The translations under genes were made by a program, and so were the position numbers. From the NCBI RefSeq assembly GCF_003391135.1, contig NZ_CP031455.1, positions 2,751,501 to 2,815,500 of the forward strand: 64,000 nucleotides of DNA, given 5' to 3'. Below are positions 42,696 to 51,185 of the stretch, one piece after another. Source of the stretch: Streptoverticillium olivoreticuli subsp. olivoreticuli (GTDB lineage Bacteria > Actinomycetota > Actinomycetes > Streptomycetales > Streptomycetaceae). The notes beneath the pieces are model-generated. The model saw only the letters and a program-made list of their open reading frames with translations, was not told the origin of the DNA and did not search any database. Numbering within the stretch: the first letter of the stretch is position 1; the number at the start of each line of letters is the position of its first letter.

Positions 42696-43637
42696 ATGTC
42701 CACCAACACCACCGCGTCGCCCACCGGCACCGAAGCGACGGAGCCGTACACCGTCGGGCTCGCCCCAGGCGTCCGCGCGTTCGTCCAGCCCGACGGCGGC
42801 TGGTGCCTCAACAACGCCGGGATCATCGGCTCCGGCGGCCGTACGGCGCTGATCGACACGGCGGCGACCGAGCGCCGCGCCCGGCTGCTGCGCGAGATGG
42901 CCACGGCGCACGGCGCGGCGCCGCCCACGACCGTCGTCAACACCCACCACCACGGCGACCACACCTACGGCAACTGCGTCTTCCCCGAGGCCACGATCAT
43001 CGGGCACACCGGCTGCCGCGAGGAGACCCTCGCCGTGGGCTTCCAGCTGCACGGCCAGTGGCCCCGGGTCGACTACGGCGACATCGCCATCACCCCCGCC
43101 TTCGTCACCTACGCCGACTCGCTCACCCTGCACGTCGGTGACATCGAGGCGCGGCTGATCCACCCGGGCCCGGCGCACACCATCGGCGACACGATCGTCC
43201 ACCTGCCCGAGCAGGGCATCGTCTTCACCGGCGACCTCGTCTTCAACGGCGGCACCCCCTTCATCCCGATGGGCTCCCTCGCCGGGTCGCTGCGCGCCCT
43301 GGAGGTGCTGCGGGGCCTGGACGCCGAGAGAGTCGTGCCGGGGCACGGCCCGGTCACCGACCCGGGCGTCTACGACGTCCTCGAACGCTACTTCCGCTGG
43401 CTCCAGGACCTCGCCGCGACCGAGCACGCCGCCGGCCGCACGCCCCTGGAGGCCGCCCGCCGAGCGGACCTCGGCGAGTTCGCGCAGCTGCACGAGAGCG
43501 AGCGGCTGGTGGGCAACCTGCACCGCGCGTACGCCGAGCTCGACGGCCTGCCACTGGGGGCCCAGCTGGACCTGCCCCTGGTGCTCGGGGACATGAGGAC
43601 GATGAACGGCGGACAGCCCCTCGTCTGCCACGCCTGA
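42696..43637 (+). CDS. MBL-fold metallohydrolase
   Basis: The 313-residue metallo-beta-lactamase-fold enzyme has the metal motif THHHGDHTYGN (HxHxDH), third-His region HPGPAHTIGDTIVH, Asp in VFTGDLVFNGG and final His in VVPGHGPV. All ligands for a dinuclear centre are present. No signal peptide. GGGGAGG lies upstream of the ATG. General family reaction is hydrolysis of thioesters, lactones or phosphoesters; the substrate is not evident. Confidence 0.9.
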   Translation: MSTNTTASPTGTEATEPYTVGLAPGVRAFVQPDGGWCLNNAGIIGSGGRTALIDTAATERRARLLREMATAHGAAPPTTVVNTHHHGDHTYGNCVFPEATIIGHTGCREETLAVGFQLHGQWPRVDYGDIAITPAFVTYADSLTLHVGDIEARLIHPGPAHTIGDTIVHLPEQGIVFTGDLVFNGGTPFIPMGSLAGSLRALEVLRGLDAERVVPGHGPVTDPGVYDVLERYFRWLQDLAATEHAAGRTPLEAARRADLGEFAQLHESERLVGNLHRAYAELDGLPLGAQLDLPLVLGDMRTMNGGQPLVCHA

Positions 43638-43680
43638 CCCGTACCCCGGTGGCGGTTTGTCGCCAGGGGGTCTGGACGGC

Positions 43681-43698
43681 ATACCGACCGGTCGGCAT
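43681..43698. promoter_or_regulatory. Candidate TetR operator upstream of the acyl-CoA operon
   Basis: ATACCGACCGGTCGGCAT: perfect CCGACCGGTCGG core with near-symmetric flanks. It lies about 85 bp before the phosphotransferase start. Its reverse complement resembles 49581-49598, upstream of the SDR gene, around the local TetR gene. Confidence 0.5.
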
Positions 43699-43781
43699 GA
43701 TGATCCCGGACCGGTGCCGCGCCCGCCGCGGCCCCGGCCCCCACGCGTCCGCGGGCCCAATTCCCCATGGAGGAGCACTCG

Positions 43782-44804
43782 ATGAGCAAGGGCAATCCCC
43801 CAGGACTCGACCTGGACCGGCTGCGGGGACACCTGGAGCGCGAGCTGCCGGGGCTGGTGCGCGGGCCGCTGAGCGCCGAGCTGATCGAGGGGGGCCGCTC
43901 CAACCTCACCTATGCCGTCACCGACGGCACCGGCCGCTGGGTGGTGCGCCGGCCACCGCTCGGGCACGTGCTGGCCACCGCGCACGACATGCGGCGCGAG
44001 CACCGGGTGATCAGCGCGCTGCACCCGACGGCCGTGCCGGTGCCGCGGGCGCTGCTGCTGTGCGAGGACGAGAGCGTCGTGGGAGCGCCGTTCTACGTCA
44101 TGGAGTTCGCGACCGGCACGCCGTACCGCACGGCCGGGCAGCTCAGCGCGCTCGGCCCGGAGCGGACCCGCCGGGTCGTGCTGGGCCTCGCCGACACCCT
44201 CGTGCAGCTGCACGCCGTGGACCCGGCCTCGGTCGGCCTCGGCGACTTCGGGCGGCCGGACGGCTTCCTGGAGCGGCAGTTGCGGCGCTGGGGCAAGCAG
44301 CTCGACGCCTCCCGCAGCCGCGAGCTGCCGGGCATCGACGAGCTCCACGCGGCGCTGGCCAAGGCGCTGCCCGCATCGCCCGCGCCCACCGTGGTGCACG
44401 GCGACTACCGTCTCGACAACGTCCTCGTCGGCGCGGACGACACCGTCGGGGCGGTCCTCGACTGGGAGATGTCCACCCTCGGCGATCCGCTGACCGACCT
44501 CGGCCTGCTGGTGATGTACAGCGAGCAGCGGCCCGTGCCCGGCTCGCCCATCGCCACCACCCGCGACGCCCCCGGCCACCCGGAGCCTGCCGAGCTGGTC
44601 GAGCGGTACGCGGCGGGGTCGGGCCGCGACGTCTCGGCGCTGCCCTGGTACACCGCCTTCGCCTATTTCAAGCTCGCCGTGATCCTCGAAGGCATCCACT
44701 ACCGCTACACCCTCGGGCAGACCGTCGGGGCGGGCTTCGACCGCATCGGGCAGCTCGTACCGCTCTTCATCGACAACGGACTCACCACCCTTCAGGAGGG
44801 CTGA
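43782..44804 (+). CDS. Phosphotransferase family protein (APH/ACAD10-N like)
   Basis: The 340-residue kinase-fold protein has the Brenner loop VVHGDYRLDNVLVG and metal Asp in LDWEMSTLGDPLTDLG, and begins with the substrate-side strand RSNLTYAVTDGTGRWVVRRPP. ATG at 43782 is chosen as GGAGGAGC lies 8 bases before it. This family usually lies next to an acyl-CoA dehydrogenase, as here (6-bp gap), and in animal ACAD10/11 the two are fused. It probably phosphorylates 4-hydroxy acyl groups for beta-oxidation. Confidence 0.9.
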   Translation: MSKGNPPGLDLDRLRGHLERELPGLVRGPLSAELIEGGRSNLTYAVTDGTGRWVVRRPPLGHVLATAHDMRREHRVISALHPTAVPVPRALLLCEDESVVGAPFYVMEFATGTPYRTAGQLSALGPERTRRVVLGLADTLVQLHAVDPASVGLGDFGRPDGFLERQLRRWGKQLDASRSRELPGIDELHAALAKALPASPAPTVVHGDYRLDNVLVGADDTVGAVLDWEMSTLGDPLTDLGLLVMYSEQRPVPGSPIATTRDAPGHPEPAELVERYAAGSGRDVSALPWYTAFAYFKLAVILEGIHYRYTLGQTVGAGFDRIGQLVPLFIDNGLTTLQEG

Positions 44805-44809
44805 GCACC

Positions 44810-46024
44810 ATGGACTTCGCATTCGACGCCCGTACGGAAGAGCTGCGCGGCGAGCTGCTGGCCTTCATGGACGAGCACGTCCACCCCGCGGAGGCGACCG
44901 CCGAGGAGCAGCGGGCCGCGCTCGCCTCCCCCTGGGACACTCCCCCGGTCGTCGAGGAACTGAAGGCGGAGGCCCGGCGGCGGGGGCTGTGGAATCTGTT
45001 CCTTCCTGACGCGGAGTACGGGGCGGGGCTGACCAACCTCCAGTACGCGCCGCTCGCCGAGATCACCGGCCGCAGCCCGCACCTCGCGCCCACCGCCCTC
45101 AACTGCGCCGCCCCCGACACGGGAAACATGGAGCTGCTCGCCCAGTTCGGCACCGAGGAGCAGAAGAAGCGGTGGCTGGAGCCGCTGCTCGCGGGCGAGA
45201 TCCGGTCGGCGTTCGCGATGACCGAGCCGGAGGTCGCCTCCTCGGACGCGACGAACATCGAGACGCGGATCGAGCGGGACGGCGACGAGTACGTCATCAC
45301 CGGCCGCAAGTGGTACATCTCCGGGGCCATGCACCCCGGTTGCGAGATCTTCATCGTCATGGGGAAGACGGACCCGGAGGGCGCGGACCCGCGCCGCCAG
45401 CAGTCGATGGTCCTCGTCCCCCGGGGCGCGCCCGGCCTGGAGATCCGCCGCGCGATGCGGGTCTACGGCTTCGAGGACCATGCCCACGGCGGCCACGCCG
45501 AGATCGTCCTCGACGGTGTGCGCGTCCCCGCGGCGAACCTCGTCGGCGAGGAGGGCGGCGGCTTCGCCATCGCCCAGGCGCGCCTGGGCCCCGGCCGGAT
45601 CCACCACTGCATGCGGCTGATCGGCATGGCCGAGCGCGCGATCGAGCTGATGTGCCGACGGGCGGTCTCCCGTACGGCCTTCGGCGAGCCGCTCGCCCGG
45701 CAGGGCGTCGTCCAGGAGTGGATCGCGGACTCCCGGGTCGCCGTGGAGCAGCTGCGGCTGCTGGTGCTCAAGACGGCGTGGCTGATGGACACGGTCGGCA
45801 ACCGCGGCGCGCACACGGAGATCCAGGCCATCAAGATCGCGACACCGCGGACGGTGGTGGGCATCATCGACCGGGCGATCCAGCTGCACGGGGCGGGGGG
45901 CGTGAGCCAGGACTTCCCGCTGGCGGAGCTGTGGGCCGCGGCGCGGACGCTGCGCCTGGCGGACGGGCCGGACGAGGTCCATCAGCGGTCGCTGGCGCGG
46001 CGGGAGTTGAAGCGGTACGTCTGA
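44810..46024 (+). CDS. Acyl-CoA dehydrogenase family protein
   Basis: This 404-residue flavoenzyme is of the ACAD11-like branch. It shows LFLPDAEYGAGLTNLQYAPL, FAD/acyl-CoA motif SAFAMTEPEVASSDATN, YVITGRKWYISGAM and the C-terminal IQLHGAGGVSQDFPLAELWA. AGGAGGG in the end of the previous gene serves as ribosome site. With the phosphotransferase, it should process hydroxylated fatty acyl-CoA; the operon carries a TetR-like operator upstream. Confidence 0.93.
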   Translation: MDFAFDARTEELRGELLAFMDEHVHPAEATAEEQRAALASPWDTPPVVEELKAEARRRGLWNLFLPDAEYGAGLTNLQYAPLAEITGRSPHLAPTALNCAAPDTGNMELLAQFGTEEQKKRWLEPLLAGEIRSAFAMTEPEVASSDATNIETRIERDGDEYVITGRKWYISGAMHPGCEIFIVMGKTDPEGADPRRQQSMVLVPRGAPGLEIRRAMRVYGFEDHAHGGHAEIVLDGVRVPAANLVGEEGGGFAIAQARLGPGRIHHCMRLIGMAERAIELMCRRAVSRTAFGEPLARQGVVQEWIADSRVAVEQLRLLVLKTAWLMDTVGNRGAHTEIQAIKIATPRTVVGIIDRAIQLHGAGGVSQDFPLAELWAAARTLRLADGPDEVHQRSLARRELKRYV

Positions 46025-46027
46025 GCT

Positions 46028-46068
46028 CCTCGGCCGCCGGACGGGCCGGGCCCGCCCGGCGGCCGAGG
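46028..46068. terminator. Bidirectional hairpin terminator
   Basis: 13-bp arms CCTCGGCCGCCGG and CCGGCGGCCGAGG (46028-46040, 46056-46068) lie between convergent genes ending at 46024 and 46077. Confidence 0.75.
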
Positions 46069-46076
46069 CGACAGCG

Positions 46077-46388
46077 TCAGTGCGCGCTGAACCTCACGCT
46101 GGAGAACGTCGCGTCGGCCCGCTTGCCGCGGGTGAGGCGGTGCGAGGTCCCGTCGCACTTCTTGCCGGCGTAGACGGTGGCCGGGCCCGCCGTCCCGTTG
46201 TACGGGCTGCGGGCCTCCTGACTCATCGTCAGGCACTTGCCGTCCGGCGGGTTATCGACGAAGAAGGGCTTGCCCTTGGGGCCCACCCAGGAGAACTGGC
46301 CCTCCGAGGCGACGGCCGGGCCCGTGGGCACGGTCAGGGCGAGGGCGAGCCCCGCGAGGGCGACGACGACAGGACGGAAAAGGCGCAT
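46077..46388 (-). CDS. Small secreted hypothetical protein
   Basis: The 103-residue protein has a clear Sec signal peptide (MRLFRPVVVALAGLALALTV, cleavage likely after AVA). The mature 75-residue domain has two Cys (GKCLTM and GKKCDG), a probable disulphide, and is basic. It resembles small actinobacterial secreted proteins without known function. Monocistronic. Confidence 0.7.
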   Translation of the reverse strand: MRLFRPVVVALAGLALALTVPTGPAVASEGQFSWVGPKGKPFFVDNPPDGKCLTMSQEARSPYNGTAGPATVYAGKKCDGTSHRLTRGKRADATFSSVRFSAH

Positions 46389-46471
46389 CCCTGATCCTTT
46401 TTCTCGACAGCGGACGAATGGGCCGAAAGCCCTTCATCCGCTCAACGACGTCCGGCGCCGCACGACACGCT

Positions 46472-47080
46472 TCAGGGGCGCAGGGCGCGCAGCAGCAGGT
46501 CCGCCAGGTGGTCCGCGACCTGGGCCGCGCTCAGGGCGCCGTCCGGGCGGTACCAGTTCGCCAAGTGGTGGACGGAGCCGAAGTGGTAGTCGACCACGAG
46601 GTCCGCGGGGGTGCCCGCGCTGAAGACGCCCGCGCGCTGGCCCTCCTCGACCAGGGCGCGGAAGCGCTCGTGGTAGCGGCGCCGTTCGGCCCGTACCTGC
46701 TTGTGCTTCTCCGCGCCCAGGTGGTGCATCGAGCGGAAGAAGATCTTCGTGTCGTCGAGGTTCTCGATGGTGGTGACCACGACGTCCGCGGCGGCGTCGC
46801 GCAGCCTGCGCTCCACGGGCGCGTCCGCGCACGCGAAGGCGTCCAGCCGCTCCTGCTGGAGGCGCAGCACCCGGCCGTAGACCTCGTGCAGCAGGTCGTC
46901 CTTGGAGCCGAAGTAGTGGTAGAGGGCGCCCTTGGTGACGCCCGCCGCCTCGACGATCTCCTGGACGGACGTGCGGTCGTAGCCCTGGTCCGCGAAGAGC
47001 CGGGTGGCGGCGGCCAGCAGCCGCTGCGGCACGGGTCTCGCGCCGCCGTCCGTCGTCCCGGCCGTCACCGTCCTGGTCAT
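46472..47080 (-). CDS. TetR family transcriptional regulator
   Basis: The 202-residue repressor has the TetR DNA-binding domain (LFADQGYDRTSVQEIVEAAG, then VTKGALYHYFGSKDDLL, residues 26-63) and an all-helical ligand domain. Its ATG overlaps the stop of the acyl-CoA ligase gene, so it is expressed from the ligase operon. Palindromic sites at 43681 and 49581, flanking the genes of acyl-CoA metabolism, are its most likely operators; acyl-CoA is the probable inducer. Confidence 0.92.
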   Translation of the reverse strand: MTRTVTAGTTDGGARPVPQRLLAAATRLFADQGYDRTSVQEIVEAAGVTKGALYHYFGSKDDLLHEVYGRVLRLQQERLDAFACADAPVERRLRDAAADVVVTTIENLDDTKIFFRSMHHLGAEKHKQVRAERRRYHERFRALVEEGQRAGVFSAGTPADLVVDYHFGSVHHLANWYRPDGALSAAQVADHLADLLLRALRP

Positions 47081-48768
47081 GCGCCGCCACCTGTCTTCCC
47101 TTGTCGTGCCCGGTCCGCGGCCTCGTCGCGCAGCTCCCGGCGGAGGATCTTGCCACTGGTCGTCTTCGGCAGGTCCGCGAGGATCCGCACCTCGCGCGGG
47201 GCCTTGTACGCGGCGAGCCGCTCCCGGCAGTGCGCGATCAGTTCGGCCGCCGGTGGCGCGGTGCCGGGGCGGAGGCTGACGTACGCCATGACGCTCTCGC
47301 CGCGGTAGTCGTCCGGCACCCCGACGACGGCCGCCTCCCGGACGGCGGGGTGGGTGTAGAGGACGTCCTCGACCTCGCGGGGCCAGACCTTGAACCCGGC
47401 GGCGTTGATCATGTCCTTCTTGCGGTCGACCACGTACAGCCAGCCGTCGGGGTCCATGAAACCGATGTCACCGGTGCGCAGTTCCCCGCCGGGGAGGGCG
47501 CCCGCGGTGGCGTCGGGGCGCCGCCAGTAGCCGGGGACGACCTGGGGGCCGCTGACCACGATCTCGCCGTGGCCGCCGAAGGGCACCTCCGCGCCGCGCT
47601 CGTCCACGATGCGCACGAGCGTCCCGGGGCCGGGCACGCCGACGGCGAGGGTGCCGGAGGCGGGGTCGACCGGGGCCTCGGTGCCGGGCGGGACGGAGGC
47701 GGTGGTGGCGGTCGTCTCGGTGAGGCCGTAGCCGTTGTGGAGGTAGTGGCCGAAGGCGGTGCGGAACCGTTCCACCAGGGCGGGCGGCAGCGGCGCGCCG
47801 CCGGAGGAGACCAGGCGGAAGGACGCGAAGTGGTCGCGGCCGGCGCCCGGTTGTGCCATGAGGGCCATGAAGGCGGTGGCGGGGCCGATGGTGTAGGCGG
47901 GGCGGTGTTCCAGGAACGCGTCGAGCACCACCCCGGCCTCGAAGCGGTGCGCGAGCGCGAGCGTGCCCGCGTTGACCAGGCAGGAGCCGAGCTCGGCGAC
48001 CATGCCGGTGATGTGGAAGAGCGGGGCGAGCGCGAAGTAGGTGGATCCGTCGGGCAGTCCGGAGCCGATGCGTGCCCGCTCGGCGTTGTGGGCGATGTTG
48101 CCGTGGGTGTTGACGGCGCCCTTGGGGGCGCCGGTGGTGCCCGAGGTGTAGCTGATGAGGGCGGGGTCCTGGGGGCCGAGGCCGGGGTCGGCGGGCGGGC
48201 GGGCCCCGGAGCGCGCGACGGTCAGCAGGTCCTCGGCGCCGTCGGGTGGCGGCACGCGCTCGCCGCGCAGCACCCGGGCGTCGTCGCGCGTCTGGAGGCC
48301 GAACGGGCAGGCGGTGAGCGCGATGCGGACGGCCGAGCCGGCCGCCGCGTCCCGCAGGAAGGCCGCCCAGGCCCGGTCCTCGCAGATCAGCGCGGTGGCC
48401 CCCGAGTCGTCGAGGATGTGCCGGACCTCGCCCGCCTTGAACATGGGGTTCATGGGGACGACGGTGCCGCCGGCCTTCCACACGGCGAGGACGGCGAGCA
48501 CGAAGTGCGGGGTGTTCTGGAGCATGACCGCGGCCCGGTCGCCCCGCCGGAAGCCGGAGGCCACGAGGGCGCCCGCGAGCGCGCCGGACAGCTCGTCGGT
48601 CCGCCGGTAGGTCAGCCGCCCGTCGAAGTAGGCGAGCGCGCACCGGTCCGGGGCGCGCCGCACGGTGGCGCGGAAGGCGTGCAGGACGGTGGGCGGCGGG
48701 GTGCCGGGGACCCGCTGGGCGGGGCTGAGGCGCGCGAGCCAGGGGGTGTCCCGGTAGGAGGGGGCCAT
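47077..48768 (-). CDS. AMP-dependent acyl-CoA synthetase/ligase
   Basis: The 563-residue ANL-superfamily enzyme has ATP loop SYTSGTTGAPKGAVNTHGN, YGLTETTATTASV, hinge GDIGFMDPDGWLYVVDRKKDM and the C-terminal lysine motif PKTTSGKILRREL. It activates a carboxylic acid to its CoA thioester. The gene overlaps TetR by 4 bases at its 3' end and is preceded within 3 bp by the SDR gene on the same strand. Chain length preference cannot be read. Confidence 0.93.
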   Translation of the reverse strand: MAPSYRDTPWLARLSPAQRVPGTPPPTVLHAFRATVRRAPDRCALAYFDGRLTYRRTDELSGALAGALVASGFRRGDRAAVMLQNTPHFVLAVLAVWKAGGTVVPMNPMFKAGEVRHILDDSGATALICEDRAWAAFLRDAAAGSAVRIALTACPFGLQTRDDARVLRGERVPPPDGAEDLLTVARSGARPPADPGLGPQDPALISYTSGTTGAPKGAVNTHGNIAHNAERARIGSGLPDGSTYFALAPLFHITGMVAELGSCLVNAGTLALAHRFEAGVVLDAFLEHRPAYTIGPATAFMALMAQPGAGRDHFASFRLVSSGGAPLPPALVERFRTAFGHYLHNGYGLTETTATTASVPPGTEAPVDPASGTLAVGVPGPGTLVRIVDERGAEVPFGGHGEIVVSGPQVVPGYWRRPDATAGALPGGELRTGDIGFMDPDGWLYVVDRKKDMINAAGFKVWPREVEDVLYTHPAVREAAVVGVPDDYRGESVMAYVSLRPGTAPPAAELIAHCRERLAAYKAPREVRILADLPKTTSGKILRRELRDEAADRARQGKTGGGA

Positions 48769-48771
48769 GGC

Positions 48772-49548
48772 TTACATCCGGCCCTGGCCGGGCACCTCTT
48801 CGAGCCTGCGCTGGAGGTGGTTCATGCCGCGCAGCCAGCGGTCGGGGTCGGTGGCGCGGGCCGCGTAGTAGTCGGCGACCTCCGGGTGCGGGAGGATCAG
48901 GAAGCGGTTCGCGGCCATGCCCTCGAAGAGGGCGTCCGCGACCTGCGCGGGCTCGATCGCGGTGGGCACGAGCACCAGCTCACCGGCCGCGCCGGTGCCG
49001 CGCAGCATGTCCGTGCGCACGCCCTGCGGACAGATGGCGTGGACGTCGATCCCGCAGTGGCGGTAGGTGAGGGAGAGCCATTCGGCGAAGGCGAAGGCGG
49101 CGTGCTTGGAGACGCTGTACGGCGCCGAGCCGAGCATGGTGAGCAGCCCGGCGGCGGAGACGGTGGCGACGAACCGGCCGCTGCCGCGGTCCAGCCACTC
49201 GGGGAGCAGCTCACGGGCCGCCCGCACGTGCGCCATGACGTTGACGTCCCAGGCGGCTTCCCACAGGTCCTCCTCCGCCTCGGGTCCGCCCGCGGGGGCG
49301 ACGCCCGCGTTGGCGCAGTAGATGTCGACCCGGCCGCCGAGCGCCTCGCGGGCGGCCGGGACCACGGTGGAGGCGTCGCCGGGGACGGCGGTCGCGCCGA
49401 TCTCCTCGGCCACCGCCCGGGCCTTGTCGACGTCGAGGTCGTTGACCACGACGCGGGCACCCTCGGCGGCGAACCTGCGGGCGAGCGCGGCGCCGATGCC
49501 GCCGCCCGCTCCGGTGACCACAACTCCCGCGTCCCGCACTGTGCCCAC
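48772..49548 (-). CDS. SDR family oxidoreductase
   Basis: The 258-residue short-chain dehydrogenase has VVVTGAGGGIGAALARRF, NAGVAPAGG, catalytic Ser in SAAG and YSVSKHA (Tyr, Lys). GTG at 49548 is chosen as GGGAG lies 8 bases upstream; the open frame further upstream runs through the spacer. First gene of the SDR-ligase-TetR operon. It probably oxidises a hydroxyacyl or alcohol. Confidence 0.9.
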   Translation of the reverse strand: MGTVRDAGVVVTGAGGGIGAALARRFAAEGARVVVNDLDVDKARAVAEEIGATAVPGDASTVVPAAREALGGRVDIYCANAGVAPAGGPEAEEDLWEAAWDVNVMAHVRAARELLPEWLDRGSGRFVATVSAAGLLTMLGSAPYSVSKHAAFAFAEWLSLTYRHCGIDVHAICPQGVRTDMLRGTGAAGELVLVPTAIEPAQVADALFEGMAANRFLILPHPEVADYYAARATDPDRWLRGMNHLQRRLEEVPGQGRM

Positions 49549-49580
49549 GCTGACGTCTCCCTCGCTCGGCTGCACGGGCA

Positions 49581-49598
49581 GACTAACCAGTCGGTATG
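49581..49598. promoter_or_regulatory. Candidate TetR operator upstream of the SDR operon
   Basis: GACTAACCAGTCGGTATG shares ACC-GTCGG-ATG with 43687-43699 in the same register. It lies about 33 bp before the SDR start. Confidence 0.45.
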
Positions 49599-49735
49599 TG
49601 AGGGCGGAAGGGGGCGTCGGGTGCGGGGGTGGGGCTGGCCCCACCCGGGAAGGGGGGCGCACCGGATGGTGGCGGGTGCGCCCCGGAACGGAGGGTGACC
49701 GGGAGAGTTCCGATCGATCTCCTGGAGTGTTCCCC

Positions 49736-51082
49736 ATGGTTTCCGCACGGCTTTCCCGCCGGTCCGCGCTCGCCCTCCCGCTGCTGGCCGCGCTGGGCAC
49801 GCTCGCGGCGGAGCGGCCGGCCGCGGCGCGGCCCGTTCCCGCCGACCCGGTGTCCGCACTGACCCGCGCCGCCCGTCCGCTGCGCACCACGGACCCCACG
49901 GGTGACCTGCGGGACCTGCGGCCGCTGGGCGCCATGGTGGGCGATGCCAAGGTGGTGGGGCTGGGCGAGGCGACGCACGGCTCGCACGAGTTCTTCACCA
50001 ACAAGCACCGCGTCTTCCGCTACCTCGTGGAGGAGAAGGGGTTCACCACCTTCGCCCTGGAGGCGAACTGGAGCGCGGGCGTGCGGCTCGACGACTATGT
50101 GCTGCACGGCAAGGGCGACGCGCGGCAGATCATGCGGGAGGAGTTCCAGAACTCGTACCGCATGTGGAACACCCGCGAATATCTCGACCTGATCGAGTGG
50201 ATGCGCGCGTACAACACGAGCCACGCGAAGAAGGTCCGGTTCATGGGGGACGACGCGGCCTACGCGGGGCCCGCGCTCTTCGACAAGGTGACCGACTACG
50301 TCCGCGCCCACCACCCCGCGCTGCTGCCCCGCTTCACCGAGCTGTACCGCGTGCAGCGGCCCGCGCCCGGCACCGGCGTGGACGGCTACATGAACGACTA
50401 CCTCAAGCGTCCGATGGGCGAGCGGCGCGCCATGGCCGACAACGCGCGCGAGGCCCTCGGCCTGCTGTCGCGGCAGCGCCCGGACGGCAGCCGGGACGAC
50501 TTCGCGTGGGCGGTGCAGCACGCGCGGGCCATCGCGCAGGTGGCGGGGATGTACGAATTCGACCTGGACGACCCGAAGCAGGTCGCCGACTGCATGCGCT
50601 ACCGGGACGAGACGATGGCGGCCAACACCGTCTGGTGGCAGGAGCGGACCGGACGGAAGATCCTGCTGTCCGCGCACAACGCGCACGTCTCCTACGTGAC
50701 CGACGACCCGAAGAACTACCCCAAGGTGCAAGGGGCCTTCCTGCGGGACCGGCTGGGCCCGCGCTATGTGAACGTGCGGCTCACCTTCGACGCGGGCTCC
50801 CTCAACGCCATGCAGGACGGGCAGCCCACCCGCGTCGTCACCGTCCCGCCGGCCGCCCCCGGCAGCAACGAGTACACGCTCGACAAGGTGCCCCACCGCA
50901 ACTACGTCCTCGACATGCGGACGGCACCCGCCGCCGCGCGGGCCTGGCTGGACGTGGCACGGCCGACGCGCAACATCGGCACGGACTATCCGACGCCGGA
51001 GTACCAGACCGCGCTGGGCCGCGCGTACGACATCCTCATCCATCTCCACCGCATCCGGGCGGCGGACCTCCTGGCTCCCTGA
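49736..51082 (+). CDS. Exported erythromycin-esterase-like protein
   Basis: The 448-residue protein has a twin-arginine-type signal (LSRRSALALPLLAALGTL) followed by an Ala/Pro cleavage zone. The mature domain is of the erythromycin esterase / succinoglycan biosynthesis family: GLGEATHGSHEFFTNKHR holds the catalytic His and Glu, ALEANWSAG, FMGDDA and LSAHNAHVSY. CTGGAG precedes the ATG by 8 bases. Family esterases open macrolide lactones, but most homologues in Streptomyces have unknown substrates. It is alone, followed by a hairpin. Confidence 0.87.
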   Translation: MVSARLSRRSALALPLLAALGTLAAERPAAARPVPADPVSALTRAARPLRTTDPTGDLRDLRPLGAMVGDAKVVGLGEATHGSHEFFTNKHRVFRYLVEEKGFTTFALEANWSAGVRLDDYVLHGKGDARQIMREEFQNSYRMWNTREYLDLIEWMRAYNTSHAKKVRFMGDDAAYAGPALFDKVTDYVRAHHPALLPRFTELYRVQRPAPGTGVDGYMNDYLKRPMGERRAMADNAREALGLLSRQRPDGSRDDFAWAVQHARAIAQVAGMYEFDLDDPKQVADCMRYRDETMAANTVWWQERTGRKILLSAHNAHVSYVTDDPKNYPKVQGAFLRDRLGPRYVNVRLTFDAGSLNAMQDGQPTRVVTVPPAAPGSNEYTLDKVPHRNYVLDMRTAPAAARAWLDVARPTRNIGTDYPTPEYQTALGRAYDILIHLHRIRAADLLAP

Positions 51083-51085
51083 GCC

Positions 51086-51121
51086 CCGTGCGGCACGGGA
51101 GTGTGAAACCGTGCCGCACGG
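51086..51121. terminator. Hairpin terminator after the esterase-like gene
   Basis: 13-bp arms CCGTGCGGCACGG and CCGTGCCGCACGG (51086-51098, 51109-51121) with a 10-base loop start 4 bases after the stop. Confidence 0.75.
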
Positions 51122-51185
51122 CTGGACAGGCCCCCTTGACAGCGGGACGATGCCCGCGCATCTGGCCGCACAAGGGGGACCTGCC

